In this document: piece after piece, positions 30,798 to 39,515 of the stretch
How the letters are laid out: each line of letters starts with the position of its first letter
Position numbering within the stretch: the first letter of the stretch is position 1
Source: Candidatus Stygibacter australis
GTDB taxonomy: Bacteria; Cloacimonadota; Cloacimonadia; Cloacimonadales; TCS61
Length of the DNA: 49,226 nt
Assembly (NCBI GenBank): GCA_030765845.1
Contig: JAVCDJ010000113.1
Location: forward strand, 1 to 49,226
Direction of reading: 5' to 3'
Notes under the pieces: generated by a model
What the model was told of the DNA's origin: nothing
Seen by the model: the letters and a program-made list of their open reading frames with translations, nothing else
The model's database searches: none
Program-made: the position numbers and the translations under genes

Positions 30798-33149
30798 CTA
30801 TTTTAATAGTATTATTTTACCTGCTTTATCAATATTTTCTGCTGTTATCTGGTAAAAATATATTCCTGAAGCTACAGGGTGATTTTGTAAGTTTTGCCCT
30901 TTCCAGATAAAATAATGATAACCGGAGTTGGCATTTCGAGTGATTTTCTGCCAGATTTTCTGCCCCTTAAGATTGTAAACAGTCACTTTAAGTTCAGGTA
31001 CATTATCCGCTAATTTAAAACTGATACATGTTTCGGGATTAAATGGATTGGGACTTGCCTTCAATTCAGTTATTATATCGCCTACTGGCATAATGGCATC
31101 ATTGTGACTTACTGGCGGCAACAAATCTGTGAGATAGGGGAAACCACTATTGATCTCGACGTCAATAGACCAGTAATCTTCAATACCAATAATACTTTCA
31201 CCTTCAAAATCCCAGCCAAGGTCAGTATAAAGAGTAATATCCTGCATCATCAAACTATCAGCAGCAACCAGATCGGAGATATTACCGCTAATTTGATAGC
31301 CAATAAAATCATCACATCCAGATAACTCATTATCCCAGATGCAGGCAGTTATATCAGAAGTATTATATCCAATCAATCCACCAGTATATATAGCAATTTC
31401 CATTTCTGTTCTTGCGTAACAGAATGAGACAGCAGAGCTAAAGCTTCTACCGATTAACCCTCCAGTAACACTTTCTCCTAATACACTTCCCAGGACATAA
31501 CAATTTTCTAAAGTCCCATGGTGAAAACCTCCAGCTAACCCCCCAGTATTTGAATCCCCTGAAATTTCAATCTGGGCAAAGCTCTCTGTAAGGTCTGAGT
31601 CAGTGCAATATCCCACTATACCTCCAGCATAATCGCTGGCATTGATCTGCCCGGTCACATAATCTAATTCCATTGCTGAATATTCGCTCCTTCCGGCAAT
31701 TCCTCCCACATCTATGTTTCCTGTAATTTCTCCTGTGAAAATGCAATTAGCTATATTAGAATGTTTCGCTAATCCTATTATTCCACCCGTGAATACGTCA
31801 CCCTGCACTATCCCATTCACAGAGCAGTTTGAAATATTTGCATAATTGCCTTCTCCTGCTAATCCCCCAGTATTTCTATGACACGTAATATTAACGCCTA
31901 TAAGCTGCAGATCACTCACATTTCCACTATCAATATAACCAAATAGACCTGTCCTATCTAACTGTGAATGAGTGATATTTAAGCCGGAAATGCTGTGTCC
32001 ATTACCATCAAAATTACCATTGAAGGCAGGTATATAGAAATTGGACATTTCTGAAATATCAAGATCTGCCATCAAAATGAAATTTTGCTCATCTTCTCCA
32101 AAGGATAATAAACATGTTAAATCTTCCTCATCATTAATTTTATAAATATCATCGGAATATAAGTCCAGATAATCATCTATTTCCAAAGCCATGTCATTAG
32201 CCAGCCAGTCATCAAAAAGATCATTAGTTAATGCTCCATAGGTTACGGTGTGTTCATCATTAAATACCGAAGTTTCATAATTATAATAGGTATTGATCAC
32301 ACTGGAAAGATATATATCCGCAGCTAACCCGGCATAATTACTCGAAGCCTCAATGGAAAATTCTGCATAGCAATCATAAATCTCAGAGCTTGAGAATCTA
32401 TAAGCAATCCCACCAGCAGATTCATAAACATCAATCTGGGAATTTGCCACACAATTATAAAGTACAGATTGACCTATAGTGCCGGCAATTCCTCCAACAG
32501 TATCAACACCATCAATTGTCACATCTACATTACAATTAAATATTGTGCCAAACAATGAGCCCGTTACTCCTCCCAAAATATGCCACCCATCCAAGTCACC
32601 GGTAATATCACAGTTATCAATAAAGCTATTATAACTGTGCCCCGTTAGCATTCCCACTCGCGTATGACCTCGCACATTGCCTTCAATAGTCACCCCATCG
32701 ATATCAGAATTATTGCAGATACCCACTAACCCGCCTGTATAATCATAACCTCGCACATATAGATTTGTAAGATCAAGATTGCAGATATAGGCAGAATCTG
32801 TCCGGGCAAAAAATCCTATTACATTATCAGGGTGACGGCTGATATATAAACTATCTATTGTGTATCCCTGTCCATCATAATTAGCTTGAAAATGACTGCC
32901 AGTTGCTCCAATGGGAGGAAATCCGCTTCTCTCATTCCAGGAACTGGTCTCACTGGCATTAATATCATTTGTCTGCACAAAATATAGTCCGGGTAACCAG
33001 AAATTATCATAAGTGCTAACCCAAAGAAGATTCTCAATACAGCAGATCTCAAAAGGATTAGATTCTGTTCCATCACCCATCGGTGGTATGGGATCTGCAA
33101 TTAGATAACTGAAATAAATAAATATTAACAATATTATTAGCTTTTTCAT
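30798..33149 (-). CDS. Secreted GLUG-repeat protein with sorting domain
   Basis: This 783-aa protein has a signal peptide (MKKLIILLIFIYFSYLIA) and two or more blocks of GLUG-type repeats, seen as TGGLVG, GGIAG, GGIIGL and similar turns every about 25 residues (for example DYTGGLVGICNNS and DVGGIAGRSEYS). The repeats form beta-solenoid-like folds in bacterial surface proteins and are often linked to adhesion. The C-terminus has SPNPFNPETCISFKL, VYNLKGQKIW and ASGIYFYQI, the type IX-like sorting domain. It is transcribed separately from the phosphate operon, with a promoter-like TTGACA / TATAAA upstream. Binding to a substrate or partner cell is possible; nothing enzymatic is seen. Confidence 0.85.
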   Translation of the reverse strand: MKKLIILLIFIYFSYLIADPIPPMGDGTESNPFEICCIENLLWVSTYDNFWLPGLYFVQTNDINASETSSWNERSGFPPIGATGSHFQANYDGQGYTIDSLYISRHPDNVIGFFARTDSAYICNLDLTNLYVRGYDYTGGLVGICNNSDIDGVTIEGNVRGHTRVGMLTGHSYNSFIDNCDITGDLDGWHILGGVTGSLFGTIFNCNVDVTIDGVDTVGGIAGTIGQSVLYNCVANSQIDVYESAGGIAYRFSSSEIYDCYAEFSIEASSNYAGLAADIYLSSVINTYYNYETSVFNDEHTVTYGALTNDLFDDWLANDMALEIDDYLDLYSDDIYKINDEEDLTCLLSFGEDEQNFILMADLDISEMSNFYIPAFNGNFDGNGHSISGLNITHSQLDRTGLFGYIDSGNVSDLQLIGVNITCHRNTGGLAGEGNYANISNCSVNGIVQGDVFTGGIIGLAKHSNIANCIFTGEITGNIDVGGIAGRSEYSAMELDYVTGQINASDYAGGIVGYCTDSDLTESFAQIEISGDSNTGGLAGGFHHGTLENCYVLGSVLGESVTGGLIGRSFSSAVSFCYARTEMEIAIYTGGLIGYNTSDITACIWDNELSGCDDFIGYQISGNISDLVAADSLMMQDITLYTDLGWDFEGESIIGIEDYWSIDVEINSGFPYLTDLLPPVSHNDAIMPVGDIITELKASPNPFNPETCISFKLADNVPELKVTVYNLKGQKIWQKITRNANSGYHYFIWKGQNLQNHPVASGIYFYQITAENIDKAGKIILLK

Positions 33150-33165
33150 TTAAACATCCTCTTAG

Positions 33166-33203
33166 TTTATAACGCCATTACAACTTTTATTTGTCAAGAC
33201 AAA
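33166..33203 (-). promoter_or_regulatory. Promoter-like site of the GLUG gene
   Basis: On the minus strand TTGACA (33197-33192) and TATAAA (33171-33166) are 20 bases apart, longer than usual but similar to the HU gene. A palindrome TTTGTC-AA-GACAAA (33190-33203) overlaps the TTGACA and might be a binding site. Confidence 0.4.
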
Positions 33204-33235
33204 ATCAATATTTCTATACGGAAATCACCTTGAAA

Positions 33236-33757
33236 GGAAATTTTGTGCTTTGATTCTGGTGAATATGAGGCGGTAGTTTATCGGGGTGATGAGACTGAGG
33301 AGTATTGTCGCAGAATATTCATTGTGCTGGATGAGGGAACAGATTTGAAAGCAGCATATTTTGATTATTAAAGCGAGTTCTTACCTGCGATTTTGCAGAA
33401 GGAAGAACCGGAATTTGAGAGGATAAAAACGTATCAGCGGGGACTTGCACCAAAAACGAATGTGATCCTGGGCGAAAGTGGATCATATCGAGGACAGATA
33501 TTTTATCAACGAAAGGGTCAGAATTACATTTCTGAGATCTAATTATGATCATGCAACAAATATGCAGAGCCAGTTGTTTAAGCAGCAGAAAGCGTAGGCA
33601 ATAGCAGCCTGGAACGCAGAATCCTCAGAATCCAAACGAAATTGGACAGCAGGATTTTATAGATGGTACTCCAAAACTATCGAAAGATAGATAAAATGAT
33701 GATGCCTTTTATGTGGTTCGTGAGCTGGTATATTGATGAGGATAGACAAAATAATTA
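33236..33757 (+). pseudogene. Decayed copy of the 303-aa family
   Basis: From about 33260 the sequence encodes GEYEAVVYRGDETEEYCRRI and onward to PFMWFV, matching the gene at 7583 from about residue 140 to the end. It is broken by stop codons (for example at 33370 and near 33540 and 33595) and by frameshifts. The bases at 33236-33262 (GCTTTGATTCTGGT) match the region upstream of the intact gene at 7480-7500 rather than coding sequence, so the 5' half appears to have been lost by an internal deletion that joined the leader to the middle of the gene. Confidence 0.85.
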
Positions 33758-34055
33758 ATTATCCCGAGATTCTGTAATGAGTTTTTTTTGTCTAGTTACT
33801 GGATGGATATTTGTTATTATTTTGTATTCCGTTAAGGATACAAATAAGAAATGCCTTTTGTTTGTATGAATGAGAAAGATGAAGAAGATTTTCGATAATC
33901 AAGATGCATAGCCTCCGGAGAGGTATTCCGTAATCGGAGGGAAATAATGATAGTGTCCCCATCCCCGTCCAACTTGGCTCCACCGAGTTGGGCGGGGTGG
34001 GCTTTTGGGCTTTTTGATCCTCTCGTGAAACAAGTTTTACGGGAGGCTATACGTC
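33758..34055. other. REP-like element interrupted by a GC-rich hairpin
   Basis: After the pseudogene, GCATAGCCTCC (33906-33916) is complementary to GGAGGCTATAC (34042-34052), the outer stem of a REP-like pair like that at 10561. Between them lies a GC-rich hairpin (33957-34003). Nothing gene-like is seen in 33758-33900. Confidence 0.55.
33957..34016 (+). terminator. GC-rich hairpin with T tracts, terminator-like
   Basis: CCCATCCCCGTCCAACTTGG pairs with CCGAGTTGGGCGGGGTGGG around CTCCA with one bulge and a few mismatches, followed by GCTTTTGGGCTTTTTGA. It resembles an intrinsic terminator on the plus strand, but no gene ends just before it, so it may be part of a repeat element. Confidence 0.45.
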
Positions 34056-34254
34056 TTTATCCCGTTCCGGGATGGATGTTTTTGGGAGTAATTATCATGT
34101 ACCGGGATATTTATTTACAGGGTATTTTATCCTGTTCCAGGATGAATATTTCAGAGAGTCCTTATCCCGTTACAGGATGGGTATTTTCAGGGAGTTTTTA
34201 TCCTGTTCCGGGATGAATATTTTGCAGGGAGTCTTTATCCGGTTTAGGGAGAAG
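34056..34254. repeat. Tandem array of about 35-base hairpin repeats
   Basis: Five copies and a partial sixth start at about 34056, 34091, 34126, 34161, 34197 and 34234. The consensus begins TTTATCCYGTTCCRGGAT, a palindromic core, followed by GRATATTTTCAGGGAGT. The period is 35, 35, 35, 36 and 37 bases, not a multiple of three, so it is not a coding repeat. The first copy is also the second stem of the REP-like element, which suggests it expanded in place. Confidence 0.85.
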
Positions 34255-34258
34255 AATA

Positions 34259-34295
34259 AAAAAAGCCCACACATGAATTGCATGTGTGTGCTTTT
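34259..34295 (-). terminator. Terminator after the cyclophilin gene, possibly bidirectional
   Basis: AAAAGCCCACACATG pairs with CATGTGTGTGCTTTT around AATTG with one mismatch. On the minus strand the stem is followed by a T tract, 15-50 bases after the cyclophilin stop. The symmetry would also let it act on the plus strand. Confidence 0.8.
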
Positions 34296-34309
34296 AATAT
34301 AATCAGAAA

Positions 34310-34873
34310 TTATTCTTTTTCAGCTTCCACAATTTGAGCACTTTGGATGATAACGTCTTCAAGAGGCCAGTCACGCATACCTTTTTTGGCACCGGTGGGA
34401 TTGGTTTCAATCTTTTTTACCACATCCATACCTTTGATGACTTTACCAAAAACACAATATCCAAAATCACGAGAGCCATGATCGAGGAAATTATTATCTT
34501 TACAATTGATAAAAAATTGAGAAGTGGCAGAATCAACTATCTGAGTACGAGCCATGGCAATTGTACCTTCAAGGTTTTGCAAGCCATTATCAGCTTCATT
34601 TTTGATGGGATCCATGTTTTTTTTCTGGGTACCATCGGCAATGAATCCTCCGCCCTGGATCATAAAACCAGCTATCACACGGTGGAAAACCGTATCATTA
34701 TAAAATCCATCTTTTACGTAAGTAAGGAAATTTTCTACCGTGATCGGTGCTTTATCAGCATAAAGTTCGATAGTGATATCTCCCATATTTGTGGAGAGAT
34801 TAACAACGGGATTTTCTGCGAGCATAACGCCTCCTGCGATAATAATTAGGATGAGAATAAAATACTTTTTCAT
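34310..34873 (-). CDS. Exported cyclophilin-type peptidyl-prolyl isomerase
   Basis: Cyclophilins isomerise Xaa-Pro bonds during folding. This 187-aa protein has a signal peptide ([19 protein letters not shown]), so it acts in the periplasm or is exported. The core has [36 protein letters not shown] and [10 protein letters not shown], including the catalytic Arg in FHRVI and the GGGF motif. It ends with a short charged tail. It is separated by about 30 bases from the LpxH-like gene upstream and followed by a terminator. Confidence 0.95.
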   Translation of the reverse strand: MKKYFILILIIIAGGVMLAENPVVNLSTNMGDITIELYADKAPITVENFLTYVKDGFYNDTVFHRVIAGFMIQGGGFIADGTQKKNMDPIKNEADNGLQNLEGTIAMARTQIVDSATSQFFINCKDNNFLDHGSRDFGYCVFGKVIKGMDVVKKIETNPTGAKKGMRDWPLEDVIIQSAQIVEAEKE

Positions 34874-34902
34874 AAATTGAAAAACTCCTTGTAAATGTAT
34901 AT

Positions 34903-35631
34903 TTATTTATATTCTTTCAGGGTTAAGATACCCTTATTGAATTCGAGATAAGAGGTATGAGTAACCCAGTCACCAGTATTTGCATAGATGCCATGCTCAG
35001 CAGAGAAAATAACCGGGACATGAGAATGGGAAAAGATAACAAAGTCATAATCATGTGATTTAAGCAGTTTTTGGGCAGCCTGCTGGAGTGAATTGACCAT
35101 AATCTCTCTTTTATGGCGAGGGATGCGTCTACTACGACTAGAGCGAGATAGCTTAATCCCGATATCAAGGGCAAAATCAGGGTGAAGAAGTGAGAAGATC
35201 TTTTGGACAAGTTTGTTCCTGATAACTGAGCGGAAAAGATGGTAGCGGAAATCATTCTTGGTATATCTATCACCATGATCGACAAAGAATTTCTTCCCTT
35301 CAATACTTTCAATAAAGCTATTTTTGCAAACTTCAATGTTGAGCTGGTTTTTGAGAAAACCGCTATACCAGAAATCATGATTCCCCGGTGTGAGAATAAT
35401 ACGAGTACCGTTTTGGGAAAGCTCAGATATAGCAGATAGCAATGAGAAATATTCTTTGATGATCACATGTTTCCAGGCAAGCCATAAATCAAAAATATCA
35501 CCATTTAGCACTAATAGCTCTGTATTACCTTTGAGCGAATGGAGGAAATCAAGGAATCTTTTCCGTCTTTGGATATCTTCCTGATTTTCGTTAAATTTTA
35601 TATGCGCATCAGAGACAAAAATAGTTCTCAT
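34903..35631 (-). CDS. LpxH-like metallophosphoesterase
   Basis: The 242-aa protein resembles UDP-2,3-diacylglucosamine diphosphatase, which makes lipid X in lipid A synthesis. The metallophosphoesterase motifs are all present: [22 protein letters not shown] and FSHSH. LpxH versus a related calcineurin-type enzyme cannot be settled by motif alone, but the length and the presence of Kdo and LPS export genes nearby support LpxH. It probably works at the cytoplasmic face of the inner membrane. The start is preceded by a short tandem-repeat stretch that separates it from the DUF4159 gene. Confidence 0.8.
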   Translation of the reverse strand: MRTIFVSDAHIKFNENQEDIQRRKRFLDFLHSLKGNTELLVLNGDIFDLWLAWKHVIIKEYFSLLSAISELSQNGTRIILTPGNHDFWYSGFLKNQLNIEVCKNSFIESIEGKKFFVDHGDRYTKNDFRYHLFRSVIRNKLVQKIFSLLHPDFALDIGIKLSRSSRSRRIPRHKREIMVNSLQQAAQKLLKSHDYDFVIFSHSHVPVIFSAEHGIYANTGDWVTHTSYLEFNKGILTLKEYK

Positions 35632-35640
35632 TTGTTTTCC

Positions 35641-35680
35641 AGTGAATAGTGAACAGTGAATAGTGAACAGCGAATCGAAT
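35641..35680. repeat. Short tandem repeat GTGAATAGTGAACA
   Basis: The 14-base unit GTGAATAGTGAACA is present twice in a row at 35642-35669, followed by the related GCGAATCGAAT. A further AGTGAATAGTGTC lies at about 35746-35758. It fills the gap between two genes and shows no coding use. Confidence 0.7.
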
Positions 35681-35763
35681 CTAAGTGTCGAGTTAAGATG
35701 CTGTACTCAGCAGATTGACTTGAGACCGACCCAGATACAGGGAAAGTGAATAGTGTCATTTCA

Positions 35764-36432
35764 TTAACCTTTTGTGAGGATATAGTAGAAGATATTTACA
35801 CCCATTTGAAAGGACTTCCGACGGATATTTTCCGGGTCATCATGAGCATTTGACCATCCATCAGAGATATTAGTTTCATAAGTGTATAGCACCATGATCC
35901 TACCCGATTCATTATAAATAGCAAATGTCTGGGGTCTTTTATCATCATGTTTGTGAATTTTAGGAGTGCCATTTAGATCATAGTAGCAATGAAAAATATC
36001 GTGCTCCGGAGGCAGTTCCATCAGCTCTTTTTCCGGGAAAACTTTTTTTATCTCTCGTCTGAAAGATTCATCCATACCATAATCATCATCGGCATAAAGC
36101 GTTCCACCGCGCAGCAGCCAGGTGCGAAGATTTTGAGCATCATTTTCAGAAAAAGTTATATTACCATGACCAGTCATGATAGCAAAAGGGAAATCAAAAA
36201 GCTTTGATTCACCAGGAGTCACAACAGCCTCTTCCGTAGCAAAATCAGTGTGAAGTTCACGATTTAGTACTTCAACAATATTAGGGATCATATCTGGGTC
36301 ATTATACCAGTCACCACCGCCATCAAAGTGCAGCCTGGCAATCTGGTCTTTATTAACCTGAGCAATTACCGGAAAACTGATCAAAACCAGCATTCCAGCA
36401 ACGATCAAAGTGATCAAATCTTTATTTTTCAT
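35764..36432 (-). CDS. DUF4159-domain exported protein
   Basis: This 222-aa protein begins with a signal peptide (about MKNKDLITLIVAGMLVLISFPVIA). The rest matches DUF4159: RLHFDGGGDWYNDPDMIPN, FDFPFAIMTGHGNITFS, LRTWLLRGGTLYADDDYGMD and the ending FQMGVNIFYYILTKG. The domain has a flavodoxin-like or glutamine-amidotransferase-like shape and no assigned reaction. It is found in many FCB and planctomycete genomes, often near MoxR/DUF58 genes, which are absent here. It is transcribed away from kdsA. Confidence 0.8.
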   Translation of the reverse strand: MKNKDLITLIVAGMLVLISFPVIAQVNKDQIARLHFDGGGDWYNDPDMIPNIVEVLNRELHTDFATEEAVVTPGESKLFDFPFAIMTGHGNITFSENDAQNLRTWLLRGGTLYADDDYGMDESFRREIKKVFPEKELMELPPEHDIFHCYYDLNGTPKIHKHDDKRPQTFAIYNESGRIMVLYTYETNISDGWSNAHDDPENIRRKSFQMGVNIFYYILTKG

Positions 36433-36454
36433 ATTGAGGAGAGAAAAAAAGCAG

Positions 36455-36485
36455 TTGCCAAAATGACAAGAAAAAAAAATATAAG
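36455..36485 (+). promoter_or_regulatory. Possible promoter of the kdsA operon
   Basis: TTGCCA (36455-36460) and TATAAG (36480-36485) are 19 bases apart in the divergent gap before kdsA, a spacing like that before the HU gene. Confidence 0.35.
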
Positions 36486-36524
36486 TACAAGAAGAAATAA
36501 TATTGCTTGATAAGTGAGGGTTAA

Positions 36525-37325
36525 ATGTTCAAGGAGTTATTTGAGCGAATAAGTGCTACAGACCAGTTTTTTTTGATAGCCGGACCTTGTGTGATCGAGA
36601 GTGAAAAAATGCTGCTGGAAACAGCAGCGGAACTTATGCAGATAGCAGCAGAAAGAGATTTGATCCTGATATTTAAATCTTCCTGGAAAAAAGCTAATAG
36701 AACTAGTGTGGATTCATATACAGGACCGGGACTGGAACGAGGGATGCAAATGCTGGCGAAAGTGAAAGAAGAATTCGGATTACCGATCTTGACAGATATA
36801 CATGAGTGCAGTGAAATAGAAGCAGTGGGAGAAGTTGCAGATATTTTACAGATACCGGCATTTTTGAGTCGTCAAACAGATCTATTACGAGCAGCGGGAA
36901 AAAGTGGTAGAATAGTTAATATCAAGAAAGGTCAGTTTATGGCACCGGAAGATATGAAACTGGCAGCAGAGAAAGTTGTTTCAACAGGTAATGAGCAGAT
37001 ATTTTTGACTGAGCGTGGCAGCAGCTTTGGGTATCATAATTTAGTGGTGGATTTCAGGTCATTTGCCGTGATGCATGAGACCGGTTATCCAGTAATTTAT
37101 GATGTGACGCATAGTTTGCAGCGTCCCAGCGAAGGTAAAAAGAGTGGCGGAACACCACAATATGCTGAGATGATGGCGAAAGCAGCGATCGCGACTGGCA
37201 TGGTGAAGGGATTATTTATAGAGACGCATCCTGATCCGGCAAAGGCACTAAGTGATGCAGGATCAATGTTGCCTTTGAAGGCAATGGGCAGGCTGCTTGA
37301 TGAATGCTTAAATAAATGCAGATAA
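36525..37325 (+). CDS. kdsA: Kdo-8-phosphate synthase
   Basis: KdsA condenses phosphoenolpyruvate with arabinose 5-phosphate to Kdo 8-phosphate for the LPS inner core. The 266-aa protein has LIAGPCVIES, the KSSWKKANRTS block, GLPILTDIHE, LQIPAFLSRQTDLL and NIKKGQFMAP, and FIETHPDP near the end. A GAGGG ribosome site precedes the ATG. It heads a long plus-strand run that includes kdsC and the lpt genes. Confidence 0.97.
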   Translation: MFKELFERISATDQFFLIAGPCVIESEKMLLETAAELMQIAAERDLILIFKSSWKKANRTSVDSYTGPGLERGMQMLAKVKEEFGLPILTDIHECSEIEAVGEVADILQIPAFLSRQTDLLRAAGKSGRIVNIKKGQFMAPEDMKLAAEKVVSTGNEQIFLTERGSSFGYHNLVVDFRSFAVMHETGYPVIYDVTHSLQRPSEGKKSGGTPQYAEMMAKAAIATGMVKGLFIETHPDPAKALSDAGSMLPLKAMGRLLDECLNKCR

Positions 37326-37334
37326 GGTGGGGAA

Positions 37335-37865
37335 GTGGACTATAAAAAGATAAAATTATTGATACTTGATTGTGATGGGGTTTTTTCTGACGGCAGGATC
37401 ACTTATGATGATCATCGAGTGGAATCAAAGAATTTCTGTGCCAAAGACGGGATGGGAATAAAGCTGCTAAAATTTGCTGAGATAAAGGTAGCGATGATCA
37501 CGGGTAGAAAGTCAAATGTTGTTTCACAACGCTGCCAGGATTTAAATTTTGATTACGTATATCAAGGAGTTTGGCGGAAATTGCCGGTTGCAGAAGAAAT
37601 TATGGCAGAGCTGGGATATACCTGGGAAAACGTGGCATATATGGGAGATGATTGGAATGATTATCCCGTGATGAAGCATGCAGCACTCACTTCTTGTCCG
37701 GCAGATGCATTTGATGATTTTAAGGAAACAGTCAATTATGTGTGCCGTCGAAAAGGTGGCAGAGGAGCTATCCGCGAATTTGTAGAGCATATTTTAAAGC
37801 AGCAGGGGAGATTTCAGGATGTACTTAAAAAGCTCATCAATAATCTTGAAAGTACTGATAATTAG
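37335..37865 (+). CDS. kdsC: Kdo-8-phosphate phosphatase
   Basis: KdsC is a capless HAD-family phosphatase that acts right after KdsA. The 176-aa protein has the nucleophile motif LDCDGVFSDG (Asp12, Asp14), ITGRKS, and GDDWNDYPVM, and Gly/Arg-rich GGRGAIREF near the end. It starts with GTG 10 bases after the kdsA stop behind GGTGGGGA. It overlaps lptC by 47 bases. Confidence 0.95.
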   Translation: MDYKKIKLLILDCDGVFSDGRITYDDHRVESKNFCAKDGMGIKLLKFAEIKVAMITGRKSNVVSQRCQDLNFDYVYQGVWRKLPVAEEIMAELGYTWENVAYMGDDWNDYPVMKHAALTSCPADAFDDFKETVNYVCRRKGGRGAIREFVEHILKQQGRFQDVLKKLINNLESTDN

Positions 37866-38379
37866 TTTGCTGATATTTCTACTTGGAGGTTGTGAGGATG
37901 ATCTCAAAGAAGAGATGAAATCAGGAGACAAGAACATACCTGATGAGCAAAGCGACAGCGTGAGAGTTATCACAATGGATGGCGAAACTATCAGCATGGA
38001 GATGCATGCCAGGCATATAGACAGATATTATAAGCGAAAAGAGACTTTCATTGATAGTTTATATCTACAGAATTTCAATGAAGATGGAAGCTTGAAATCT
38101 ACTTTAACCTGTAATAATGCAATAATTAATGAAACCCGTAATGAAGTGACCTGTATTGGTGATGTGGTGGTTATTAGTGAAAATGGCAGGCTGGAAGCGC
38201 CTCGACTGGTGTGGAATAGAGATAGTGATAAAGTACGGGCAGAAGAAGGCGTTAAACTAATGCGGGGCGATGATACACTTTGGGGTGAGAGAATGCTAAC
38301 AGATCTGGAATTGAATGATATCGAGATCATCAAAGTATCTGCAGAAGGTACTGTAAAAAGCGGAACAGTTGAATGGTAA
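37819..38379 (+). CDS. lptC: LptC-like LPS transport lipoprotein
   Basis: LptC belongs to the LptBFG-C complex and passes LPS to LptA. The 186-aa protein has an N-terminal helix ending in a lipobox-like LLGGC and then strand-rich sequence (TLTCNNAIINETRNEVTCIG, LEAPRLVWNRDSDKVRAEEG) typical of the LptC/LptA jelly-roll. Unlike E. coli LptC it appears to be a lipoprotein, as is common in some other phyla. The start overlaps kdsC by 47 bases and lies behind GGGGAGATTTCAGG. The stop overlaps the next gene. The name relies on both fold and position. Confidence 0.85.
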   Translation: MYLKSSSIILKVLIISLLIFLLGGCEDDLKEEMKSGDKNIPDEQSDSVRVITMDGETISMEMHARHIDRYYKRKETFIDSLYLQNFNEDGSLKSTLTCNNAIINETRNEVTCIGDVVVISENGRLEAPRLVWNRDSDKVRAEEGVKLMRGDDTLWGERMLTDLELNDIEIIKVSAEGTVKSGTVEW

Positions 38380-39473
38380 ATAGGAATATTCCGGTAATAT
38401 TGACGGTGATGATATTTTGCCTGATGGCAGGCTTGAGGGGAGAGGGAAAGGCAGAATTGCGACCTTACCGGCTTATCCATGCAGATAGTTTAAGGGCGAA
38501 TAAAGTTGATGGAGCCTATATCAGCGAATTGACAGGTGAAGTACATTTTTTTTATGGCGACACAGAATTTTTTGCAGACAAGGCGTTTCTTTATGAGCGG
38601 GAAAAGATAGTGAGGATGACTGGGAATGTGAAAGTTTATGAAGATACATTGAGTCTTAAGGCGCAACGGGTGAGTTATTTCAGACTTCAGGAAAAGCTTG
38701 ATTTGGATGAAGACGTGATATTTAATGAAACTCATCAGGACAGTACGTGGCGTACATTTAATGCTGAAAGAGTAGAATATTTACGGGAGAGCAAGAATTT
38801 TGAAGCCTGGGAAAATGTGTCAGTATATGATTCACGTGAAAATGTAAGCGGTGAATGTGGATATATGACATATAATGTAGATAAAGGATTTGGATATTTA
38901 AAGGAAGAACCTGAATTACAGATGTCCAAATCAGACAGTATATTGATCAAAGCAGAAAGAATCGAGTATTATGATGATTATAAAAAGATAGTAGCCATAT
39001 TTGAAGTTGAAACTGAAATGCCAGATTATTTACTGACCAGTGATTTTTTGATCTATTATTCTGAGGAGGAAAAAGCGACCTATCGCGGTCAACCGAAACT
39101 TTTTTCAGAACAATTTGATGCTAAGGCATCGGAAGTTACTTTATATTTTAGAGAGAACAAACTTCATCAGGCTCTGATGAGTGATTCCTGCAGAGTAGAT
39201 TATAAAGTGAGAGAATTTGAAGCAAAAGAAAATTGGGTAACGTCAGAAGAGATGGAGTTTATATTTGAAAATGGCGTGATCAAAGAAAGCAGAGCATATA
39301 GATCAGTAGATAGTTATTATGTACAGCAGCCAGATATCATCCGGAGGCAAAAGTACTTACGTAATGAGGCAAGTGCCGAAAAGCTGATAATGTATATGAA
39401 TGAAGAAGGATATATAGAGCGAATAGGTTTGAGCAAAAGTATCCAGGGAAAATACACCTTTGAGGGAGAATAA
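38373..39473 (+). CDS. lptA: LptA/OstA-like LPS transport protein
   Basis: This 366-aa exported protein has a signal peptide (about residues 6-25) and repeated OstA-type strands: ELTGEVHFFYGDTEFFADKA, MTGNVKVYEDTLSLKAQR and several similar units. LptA bridges inner and outer membrane for LPS. It is longer than E. coli LptA (about 185 aa), closer to an OstA-like protein with more repeats. It overlaps lptC by 7 bases and is followed by lptB. Confidence 0.8.
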   Translation: MVNRNIPVILTVMIFCLMAGLRGEGKAELRPYRLIHADSLRANKVDGAYISELTGEVHFFYGDTEFFADKAFLYEREKIVRMTGNVKVYEDTLSLKAQRVSYFRLQEKLDLDEDVIFNETHQDSTWRTFNAERVEYLRESKNFEAWENVSVYDSRENVSGECGYMTYNVDKGFGYLKEEPELQMSKSDSILIKAERIEYYDDYKKIVAIFEVETEMPDYLLTSDFLIYYSEEEKATYRGQPKLFSEQFDAKASEVTLYFRENKLHQALMSDSCRVDYKVREFEAKENWVTSEEMEFIFENGVIKESRAYRSVDSYYVQQPDIIRRQKYLRNEASAEKLIMYMNEEGYIERIGLSKSIQGKYTFEGE

Positions 39474-39515
39474 AAAATTAACTAAGCAATTTAGTAGCCA
39501 AACCTAAAAAAAAAA

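Noticed and set aside
34056-34254. CRISPR array
   Set aside because: The repeats follow each other directly with a 35-37-base period and have no unique spacers, and no cas gene is near.
33947-34302. Proline/Gly-rich short proteins over the tandem array
   Set aside because: The open frames come from non-triplet repeats and run through the REP-like hairpin; no ribosome site or family match supports them.
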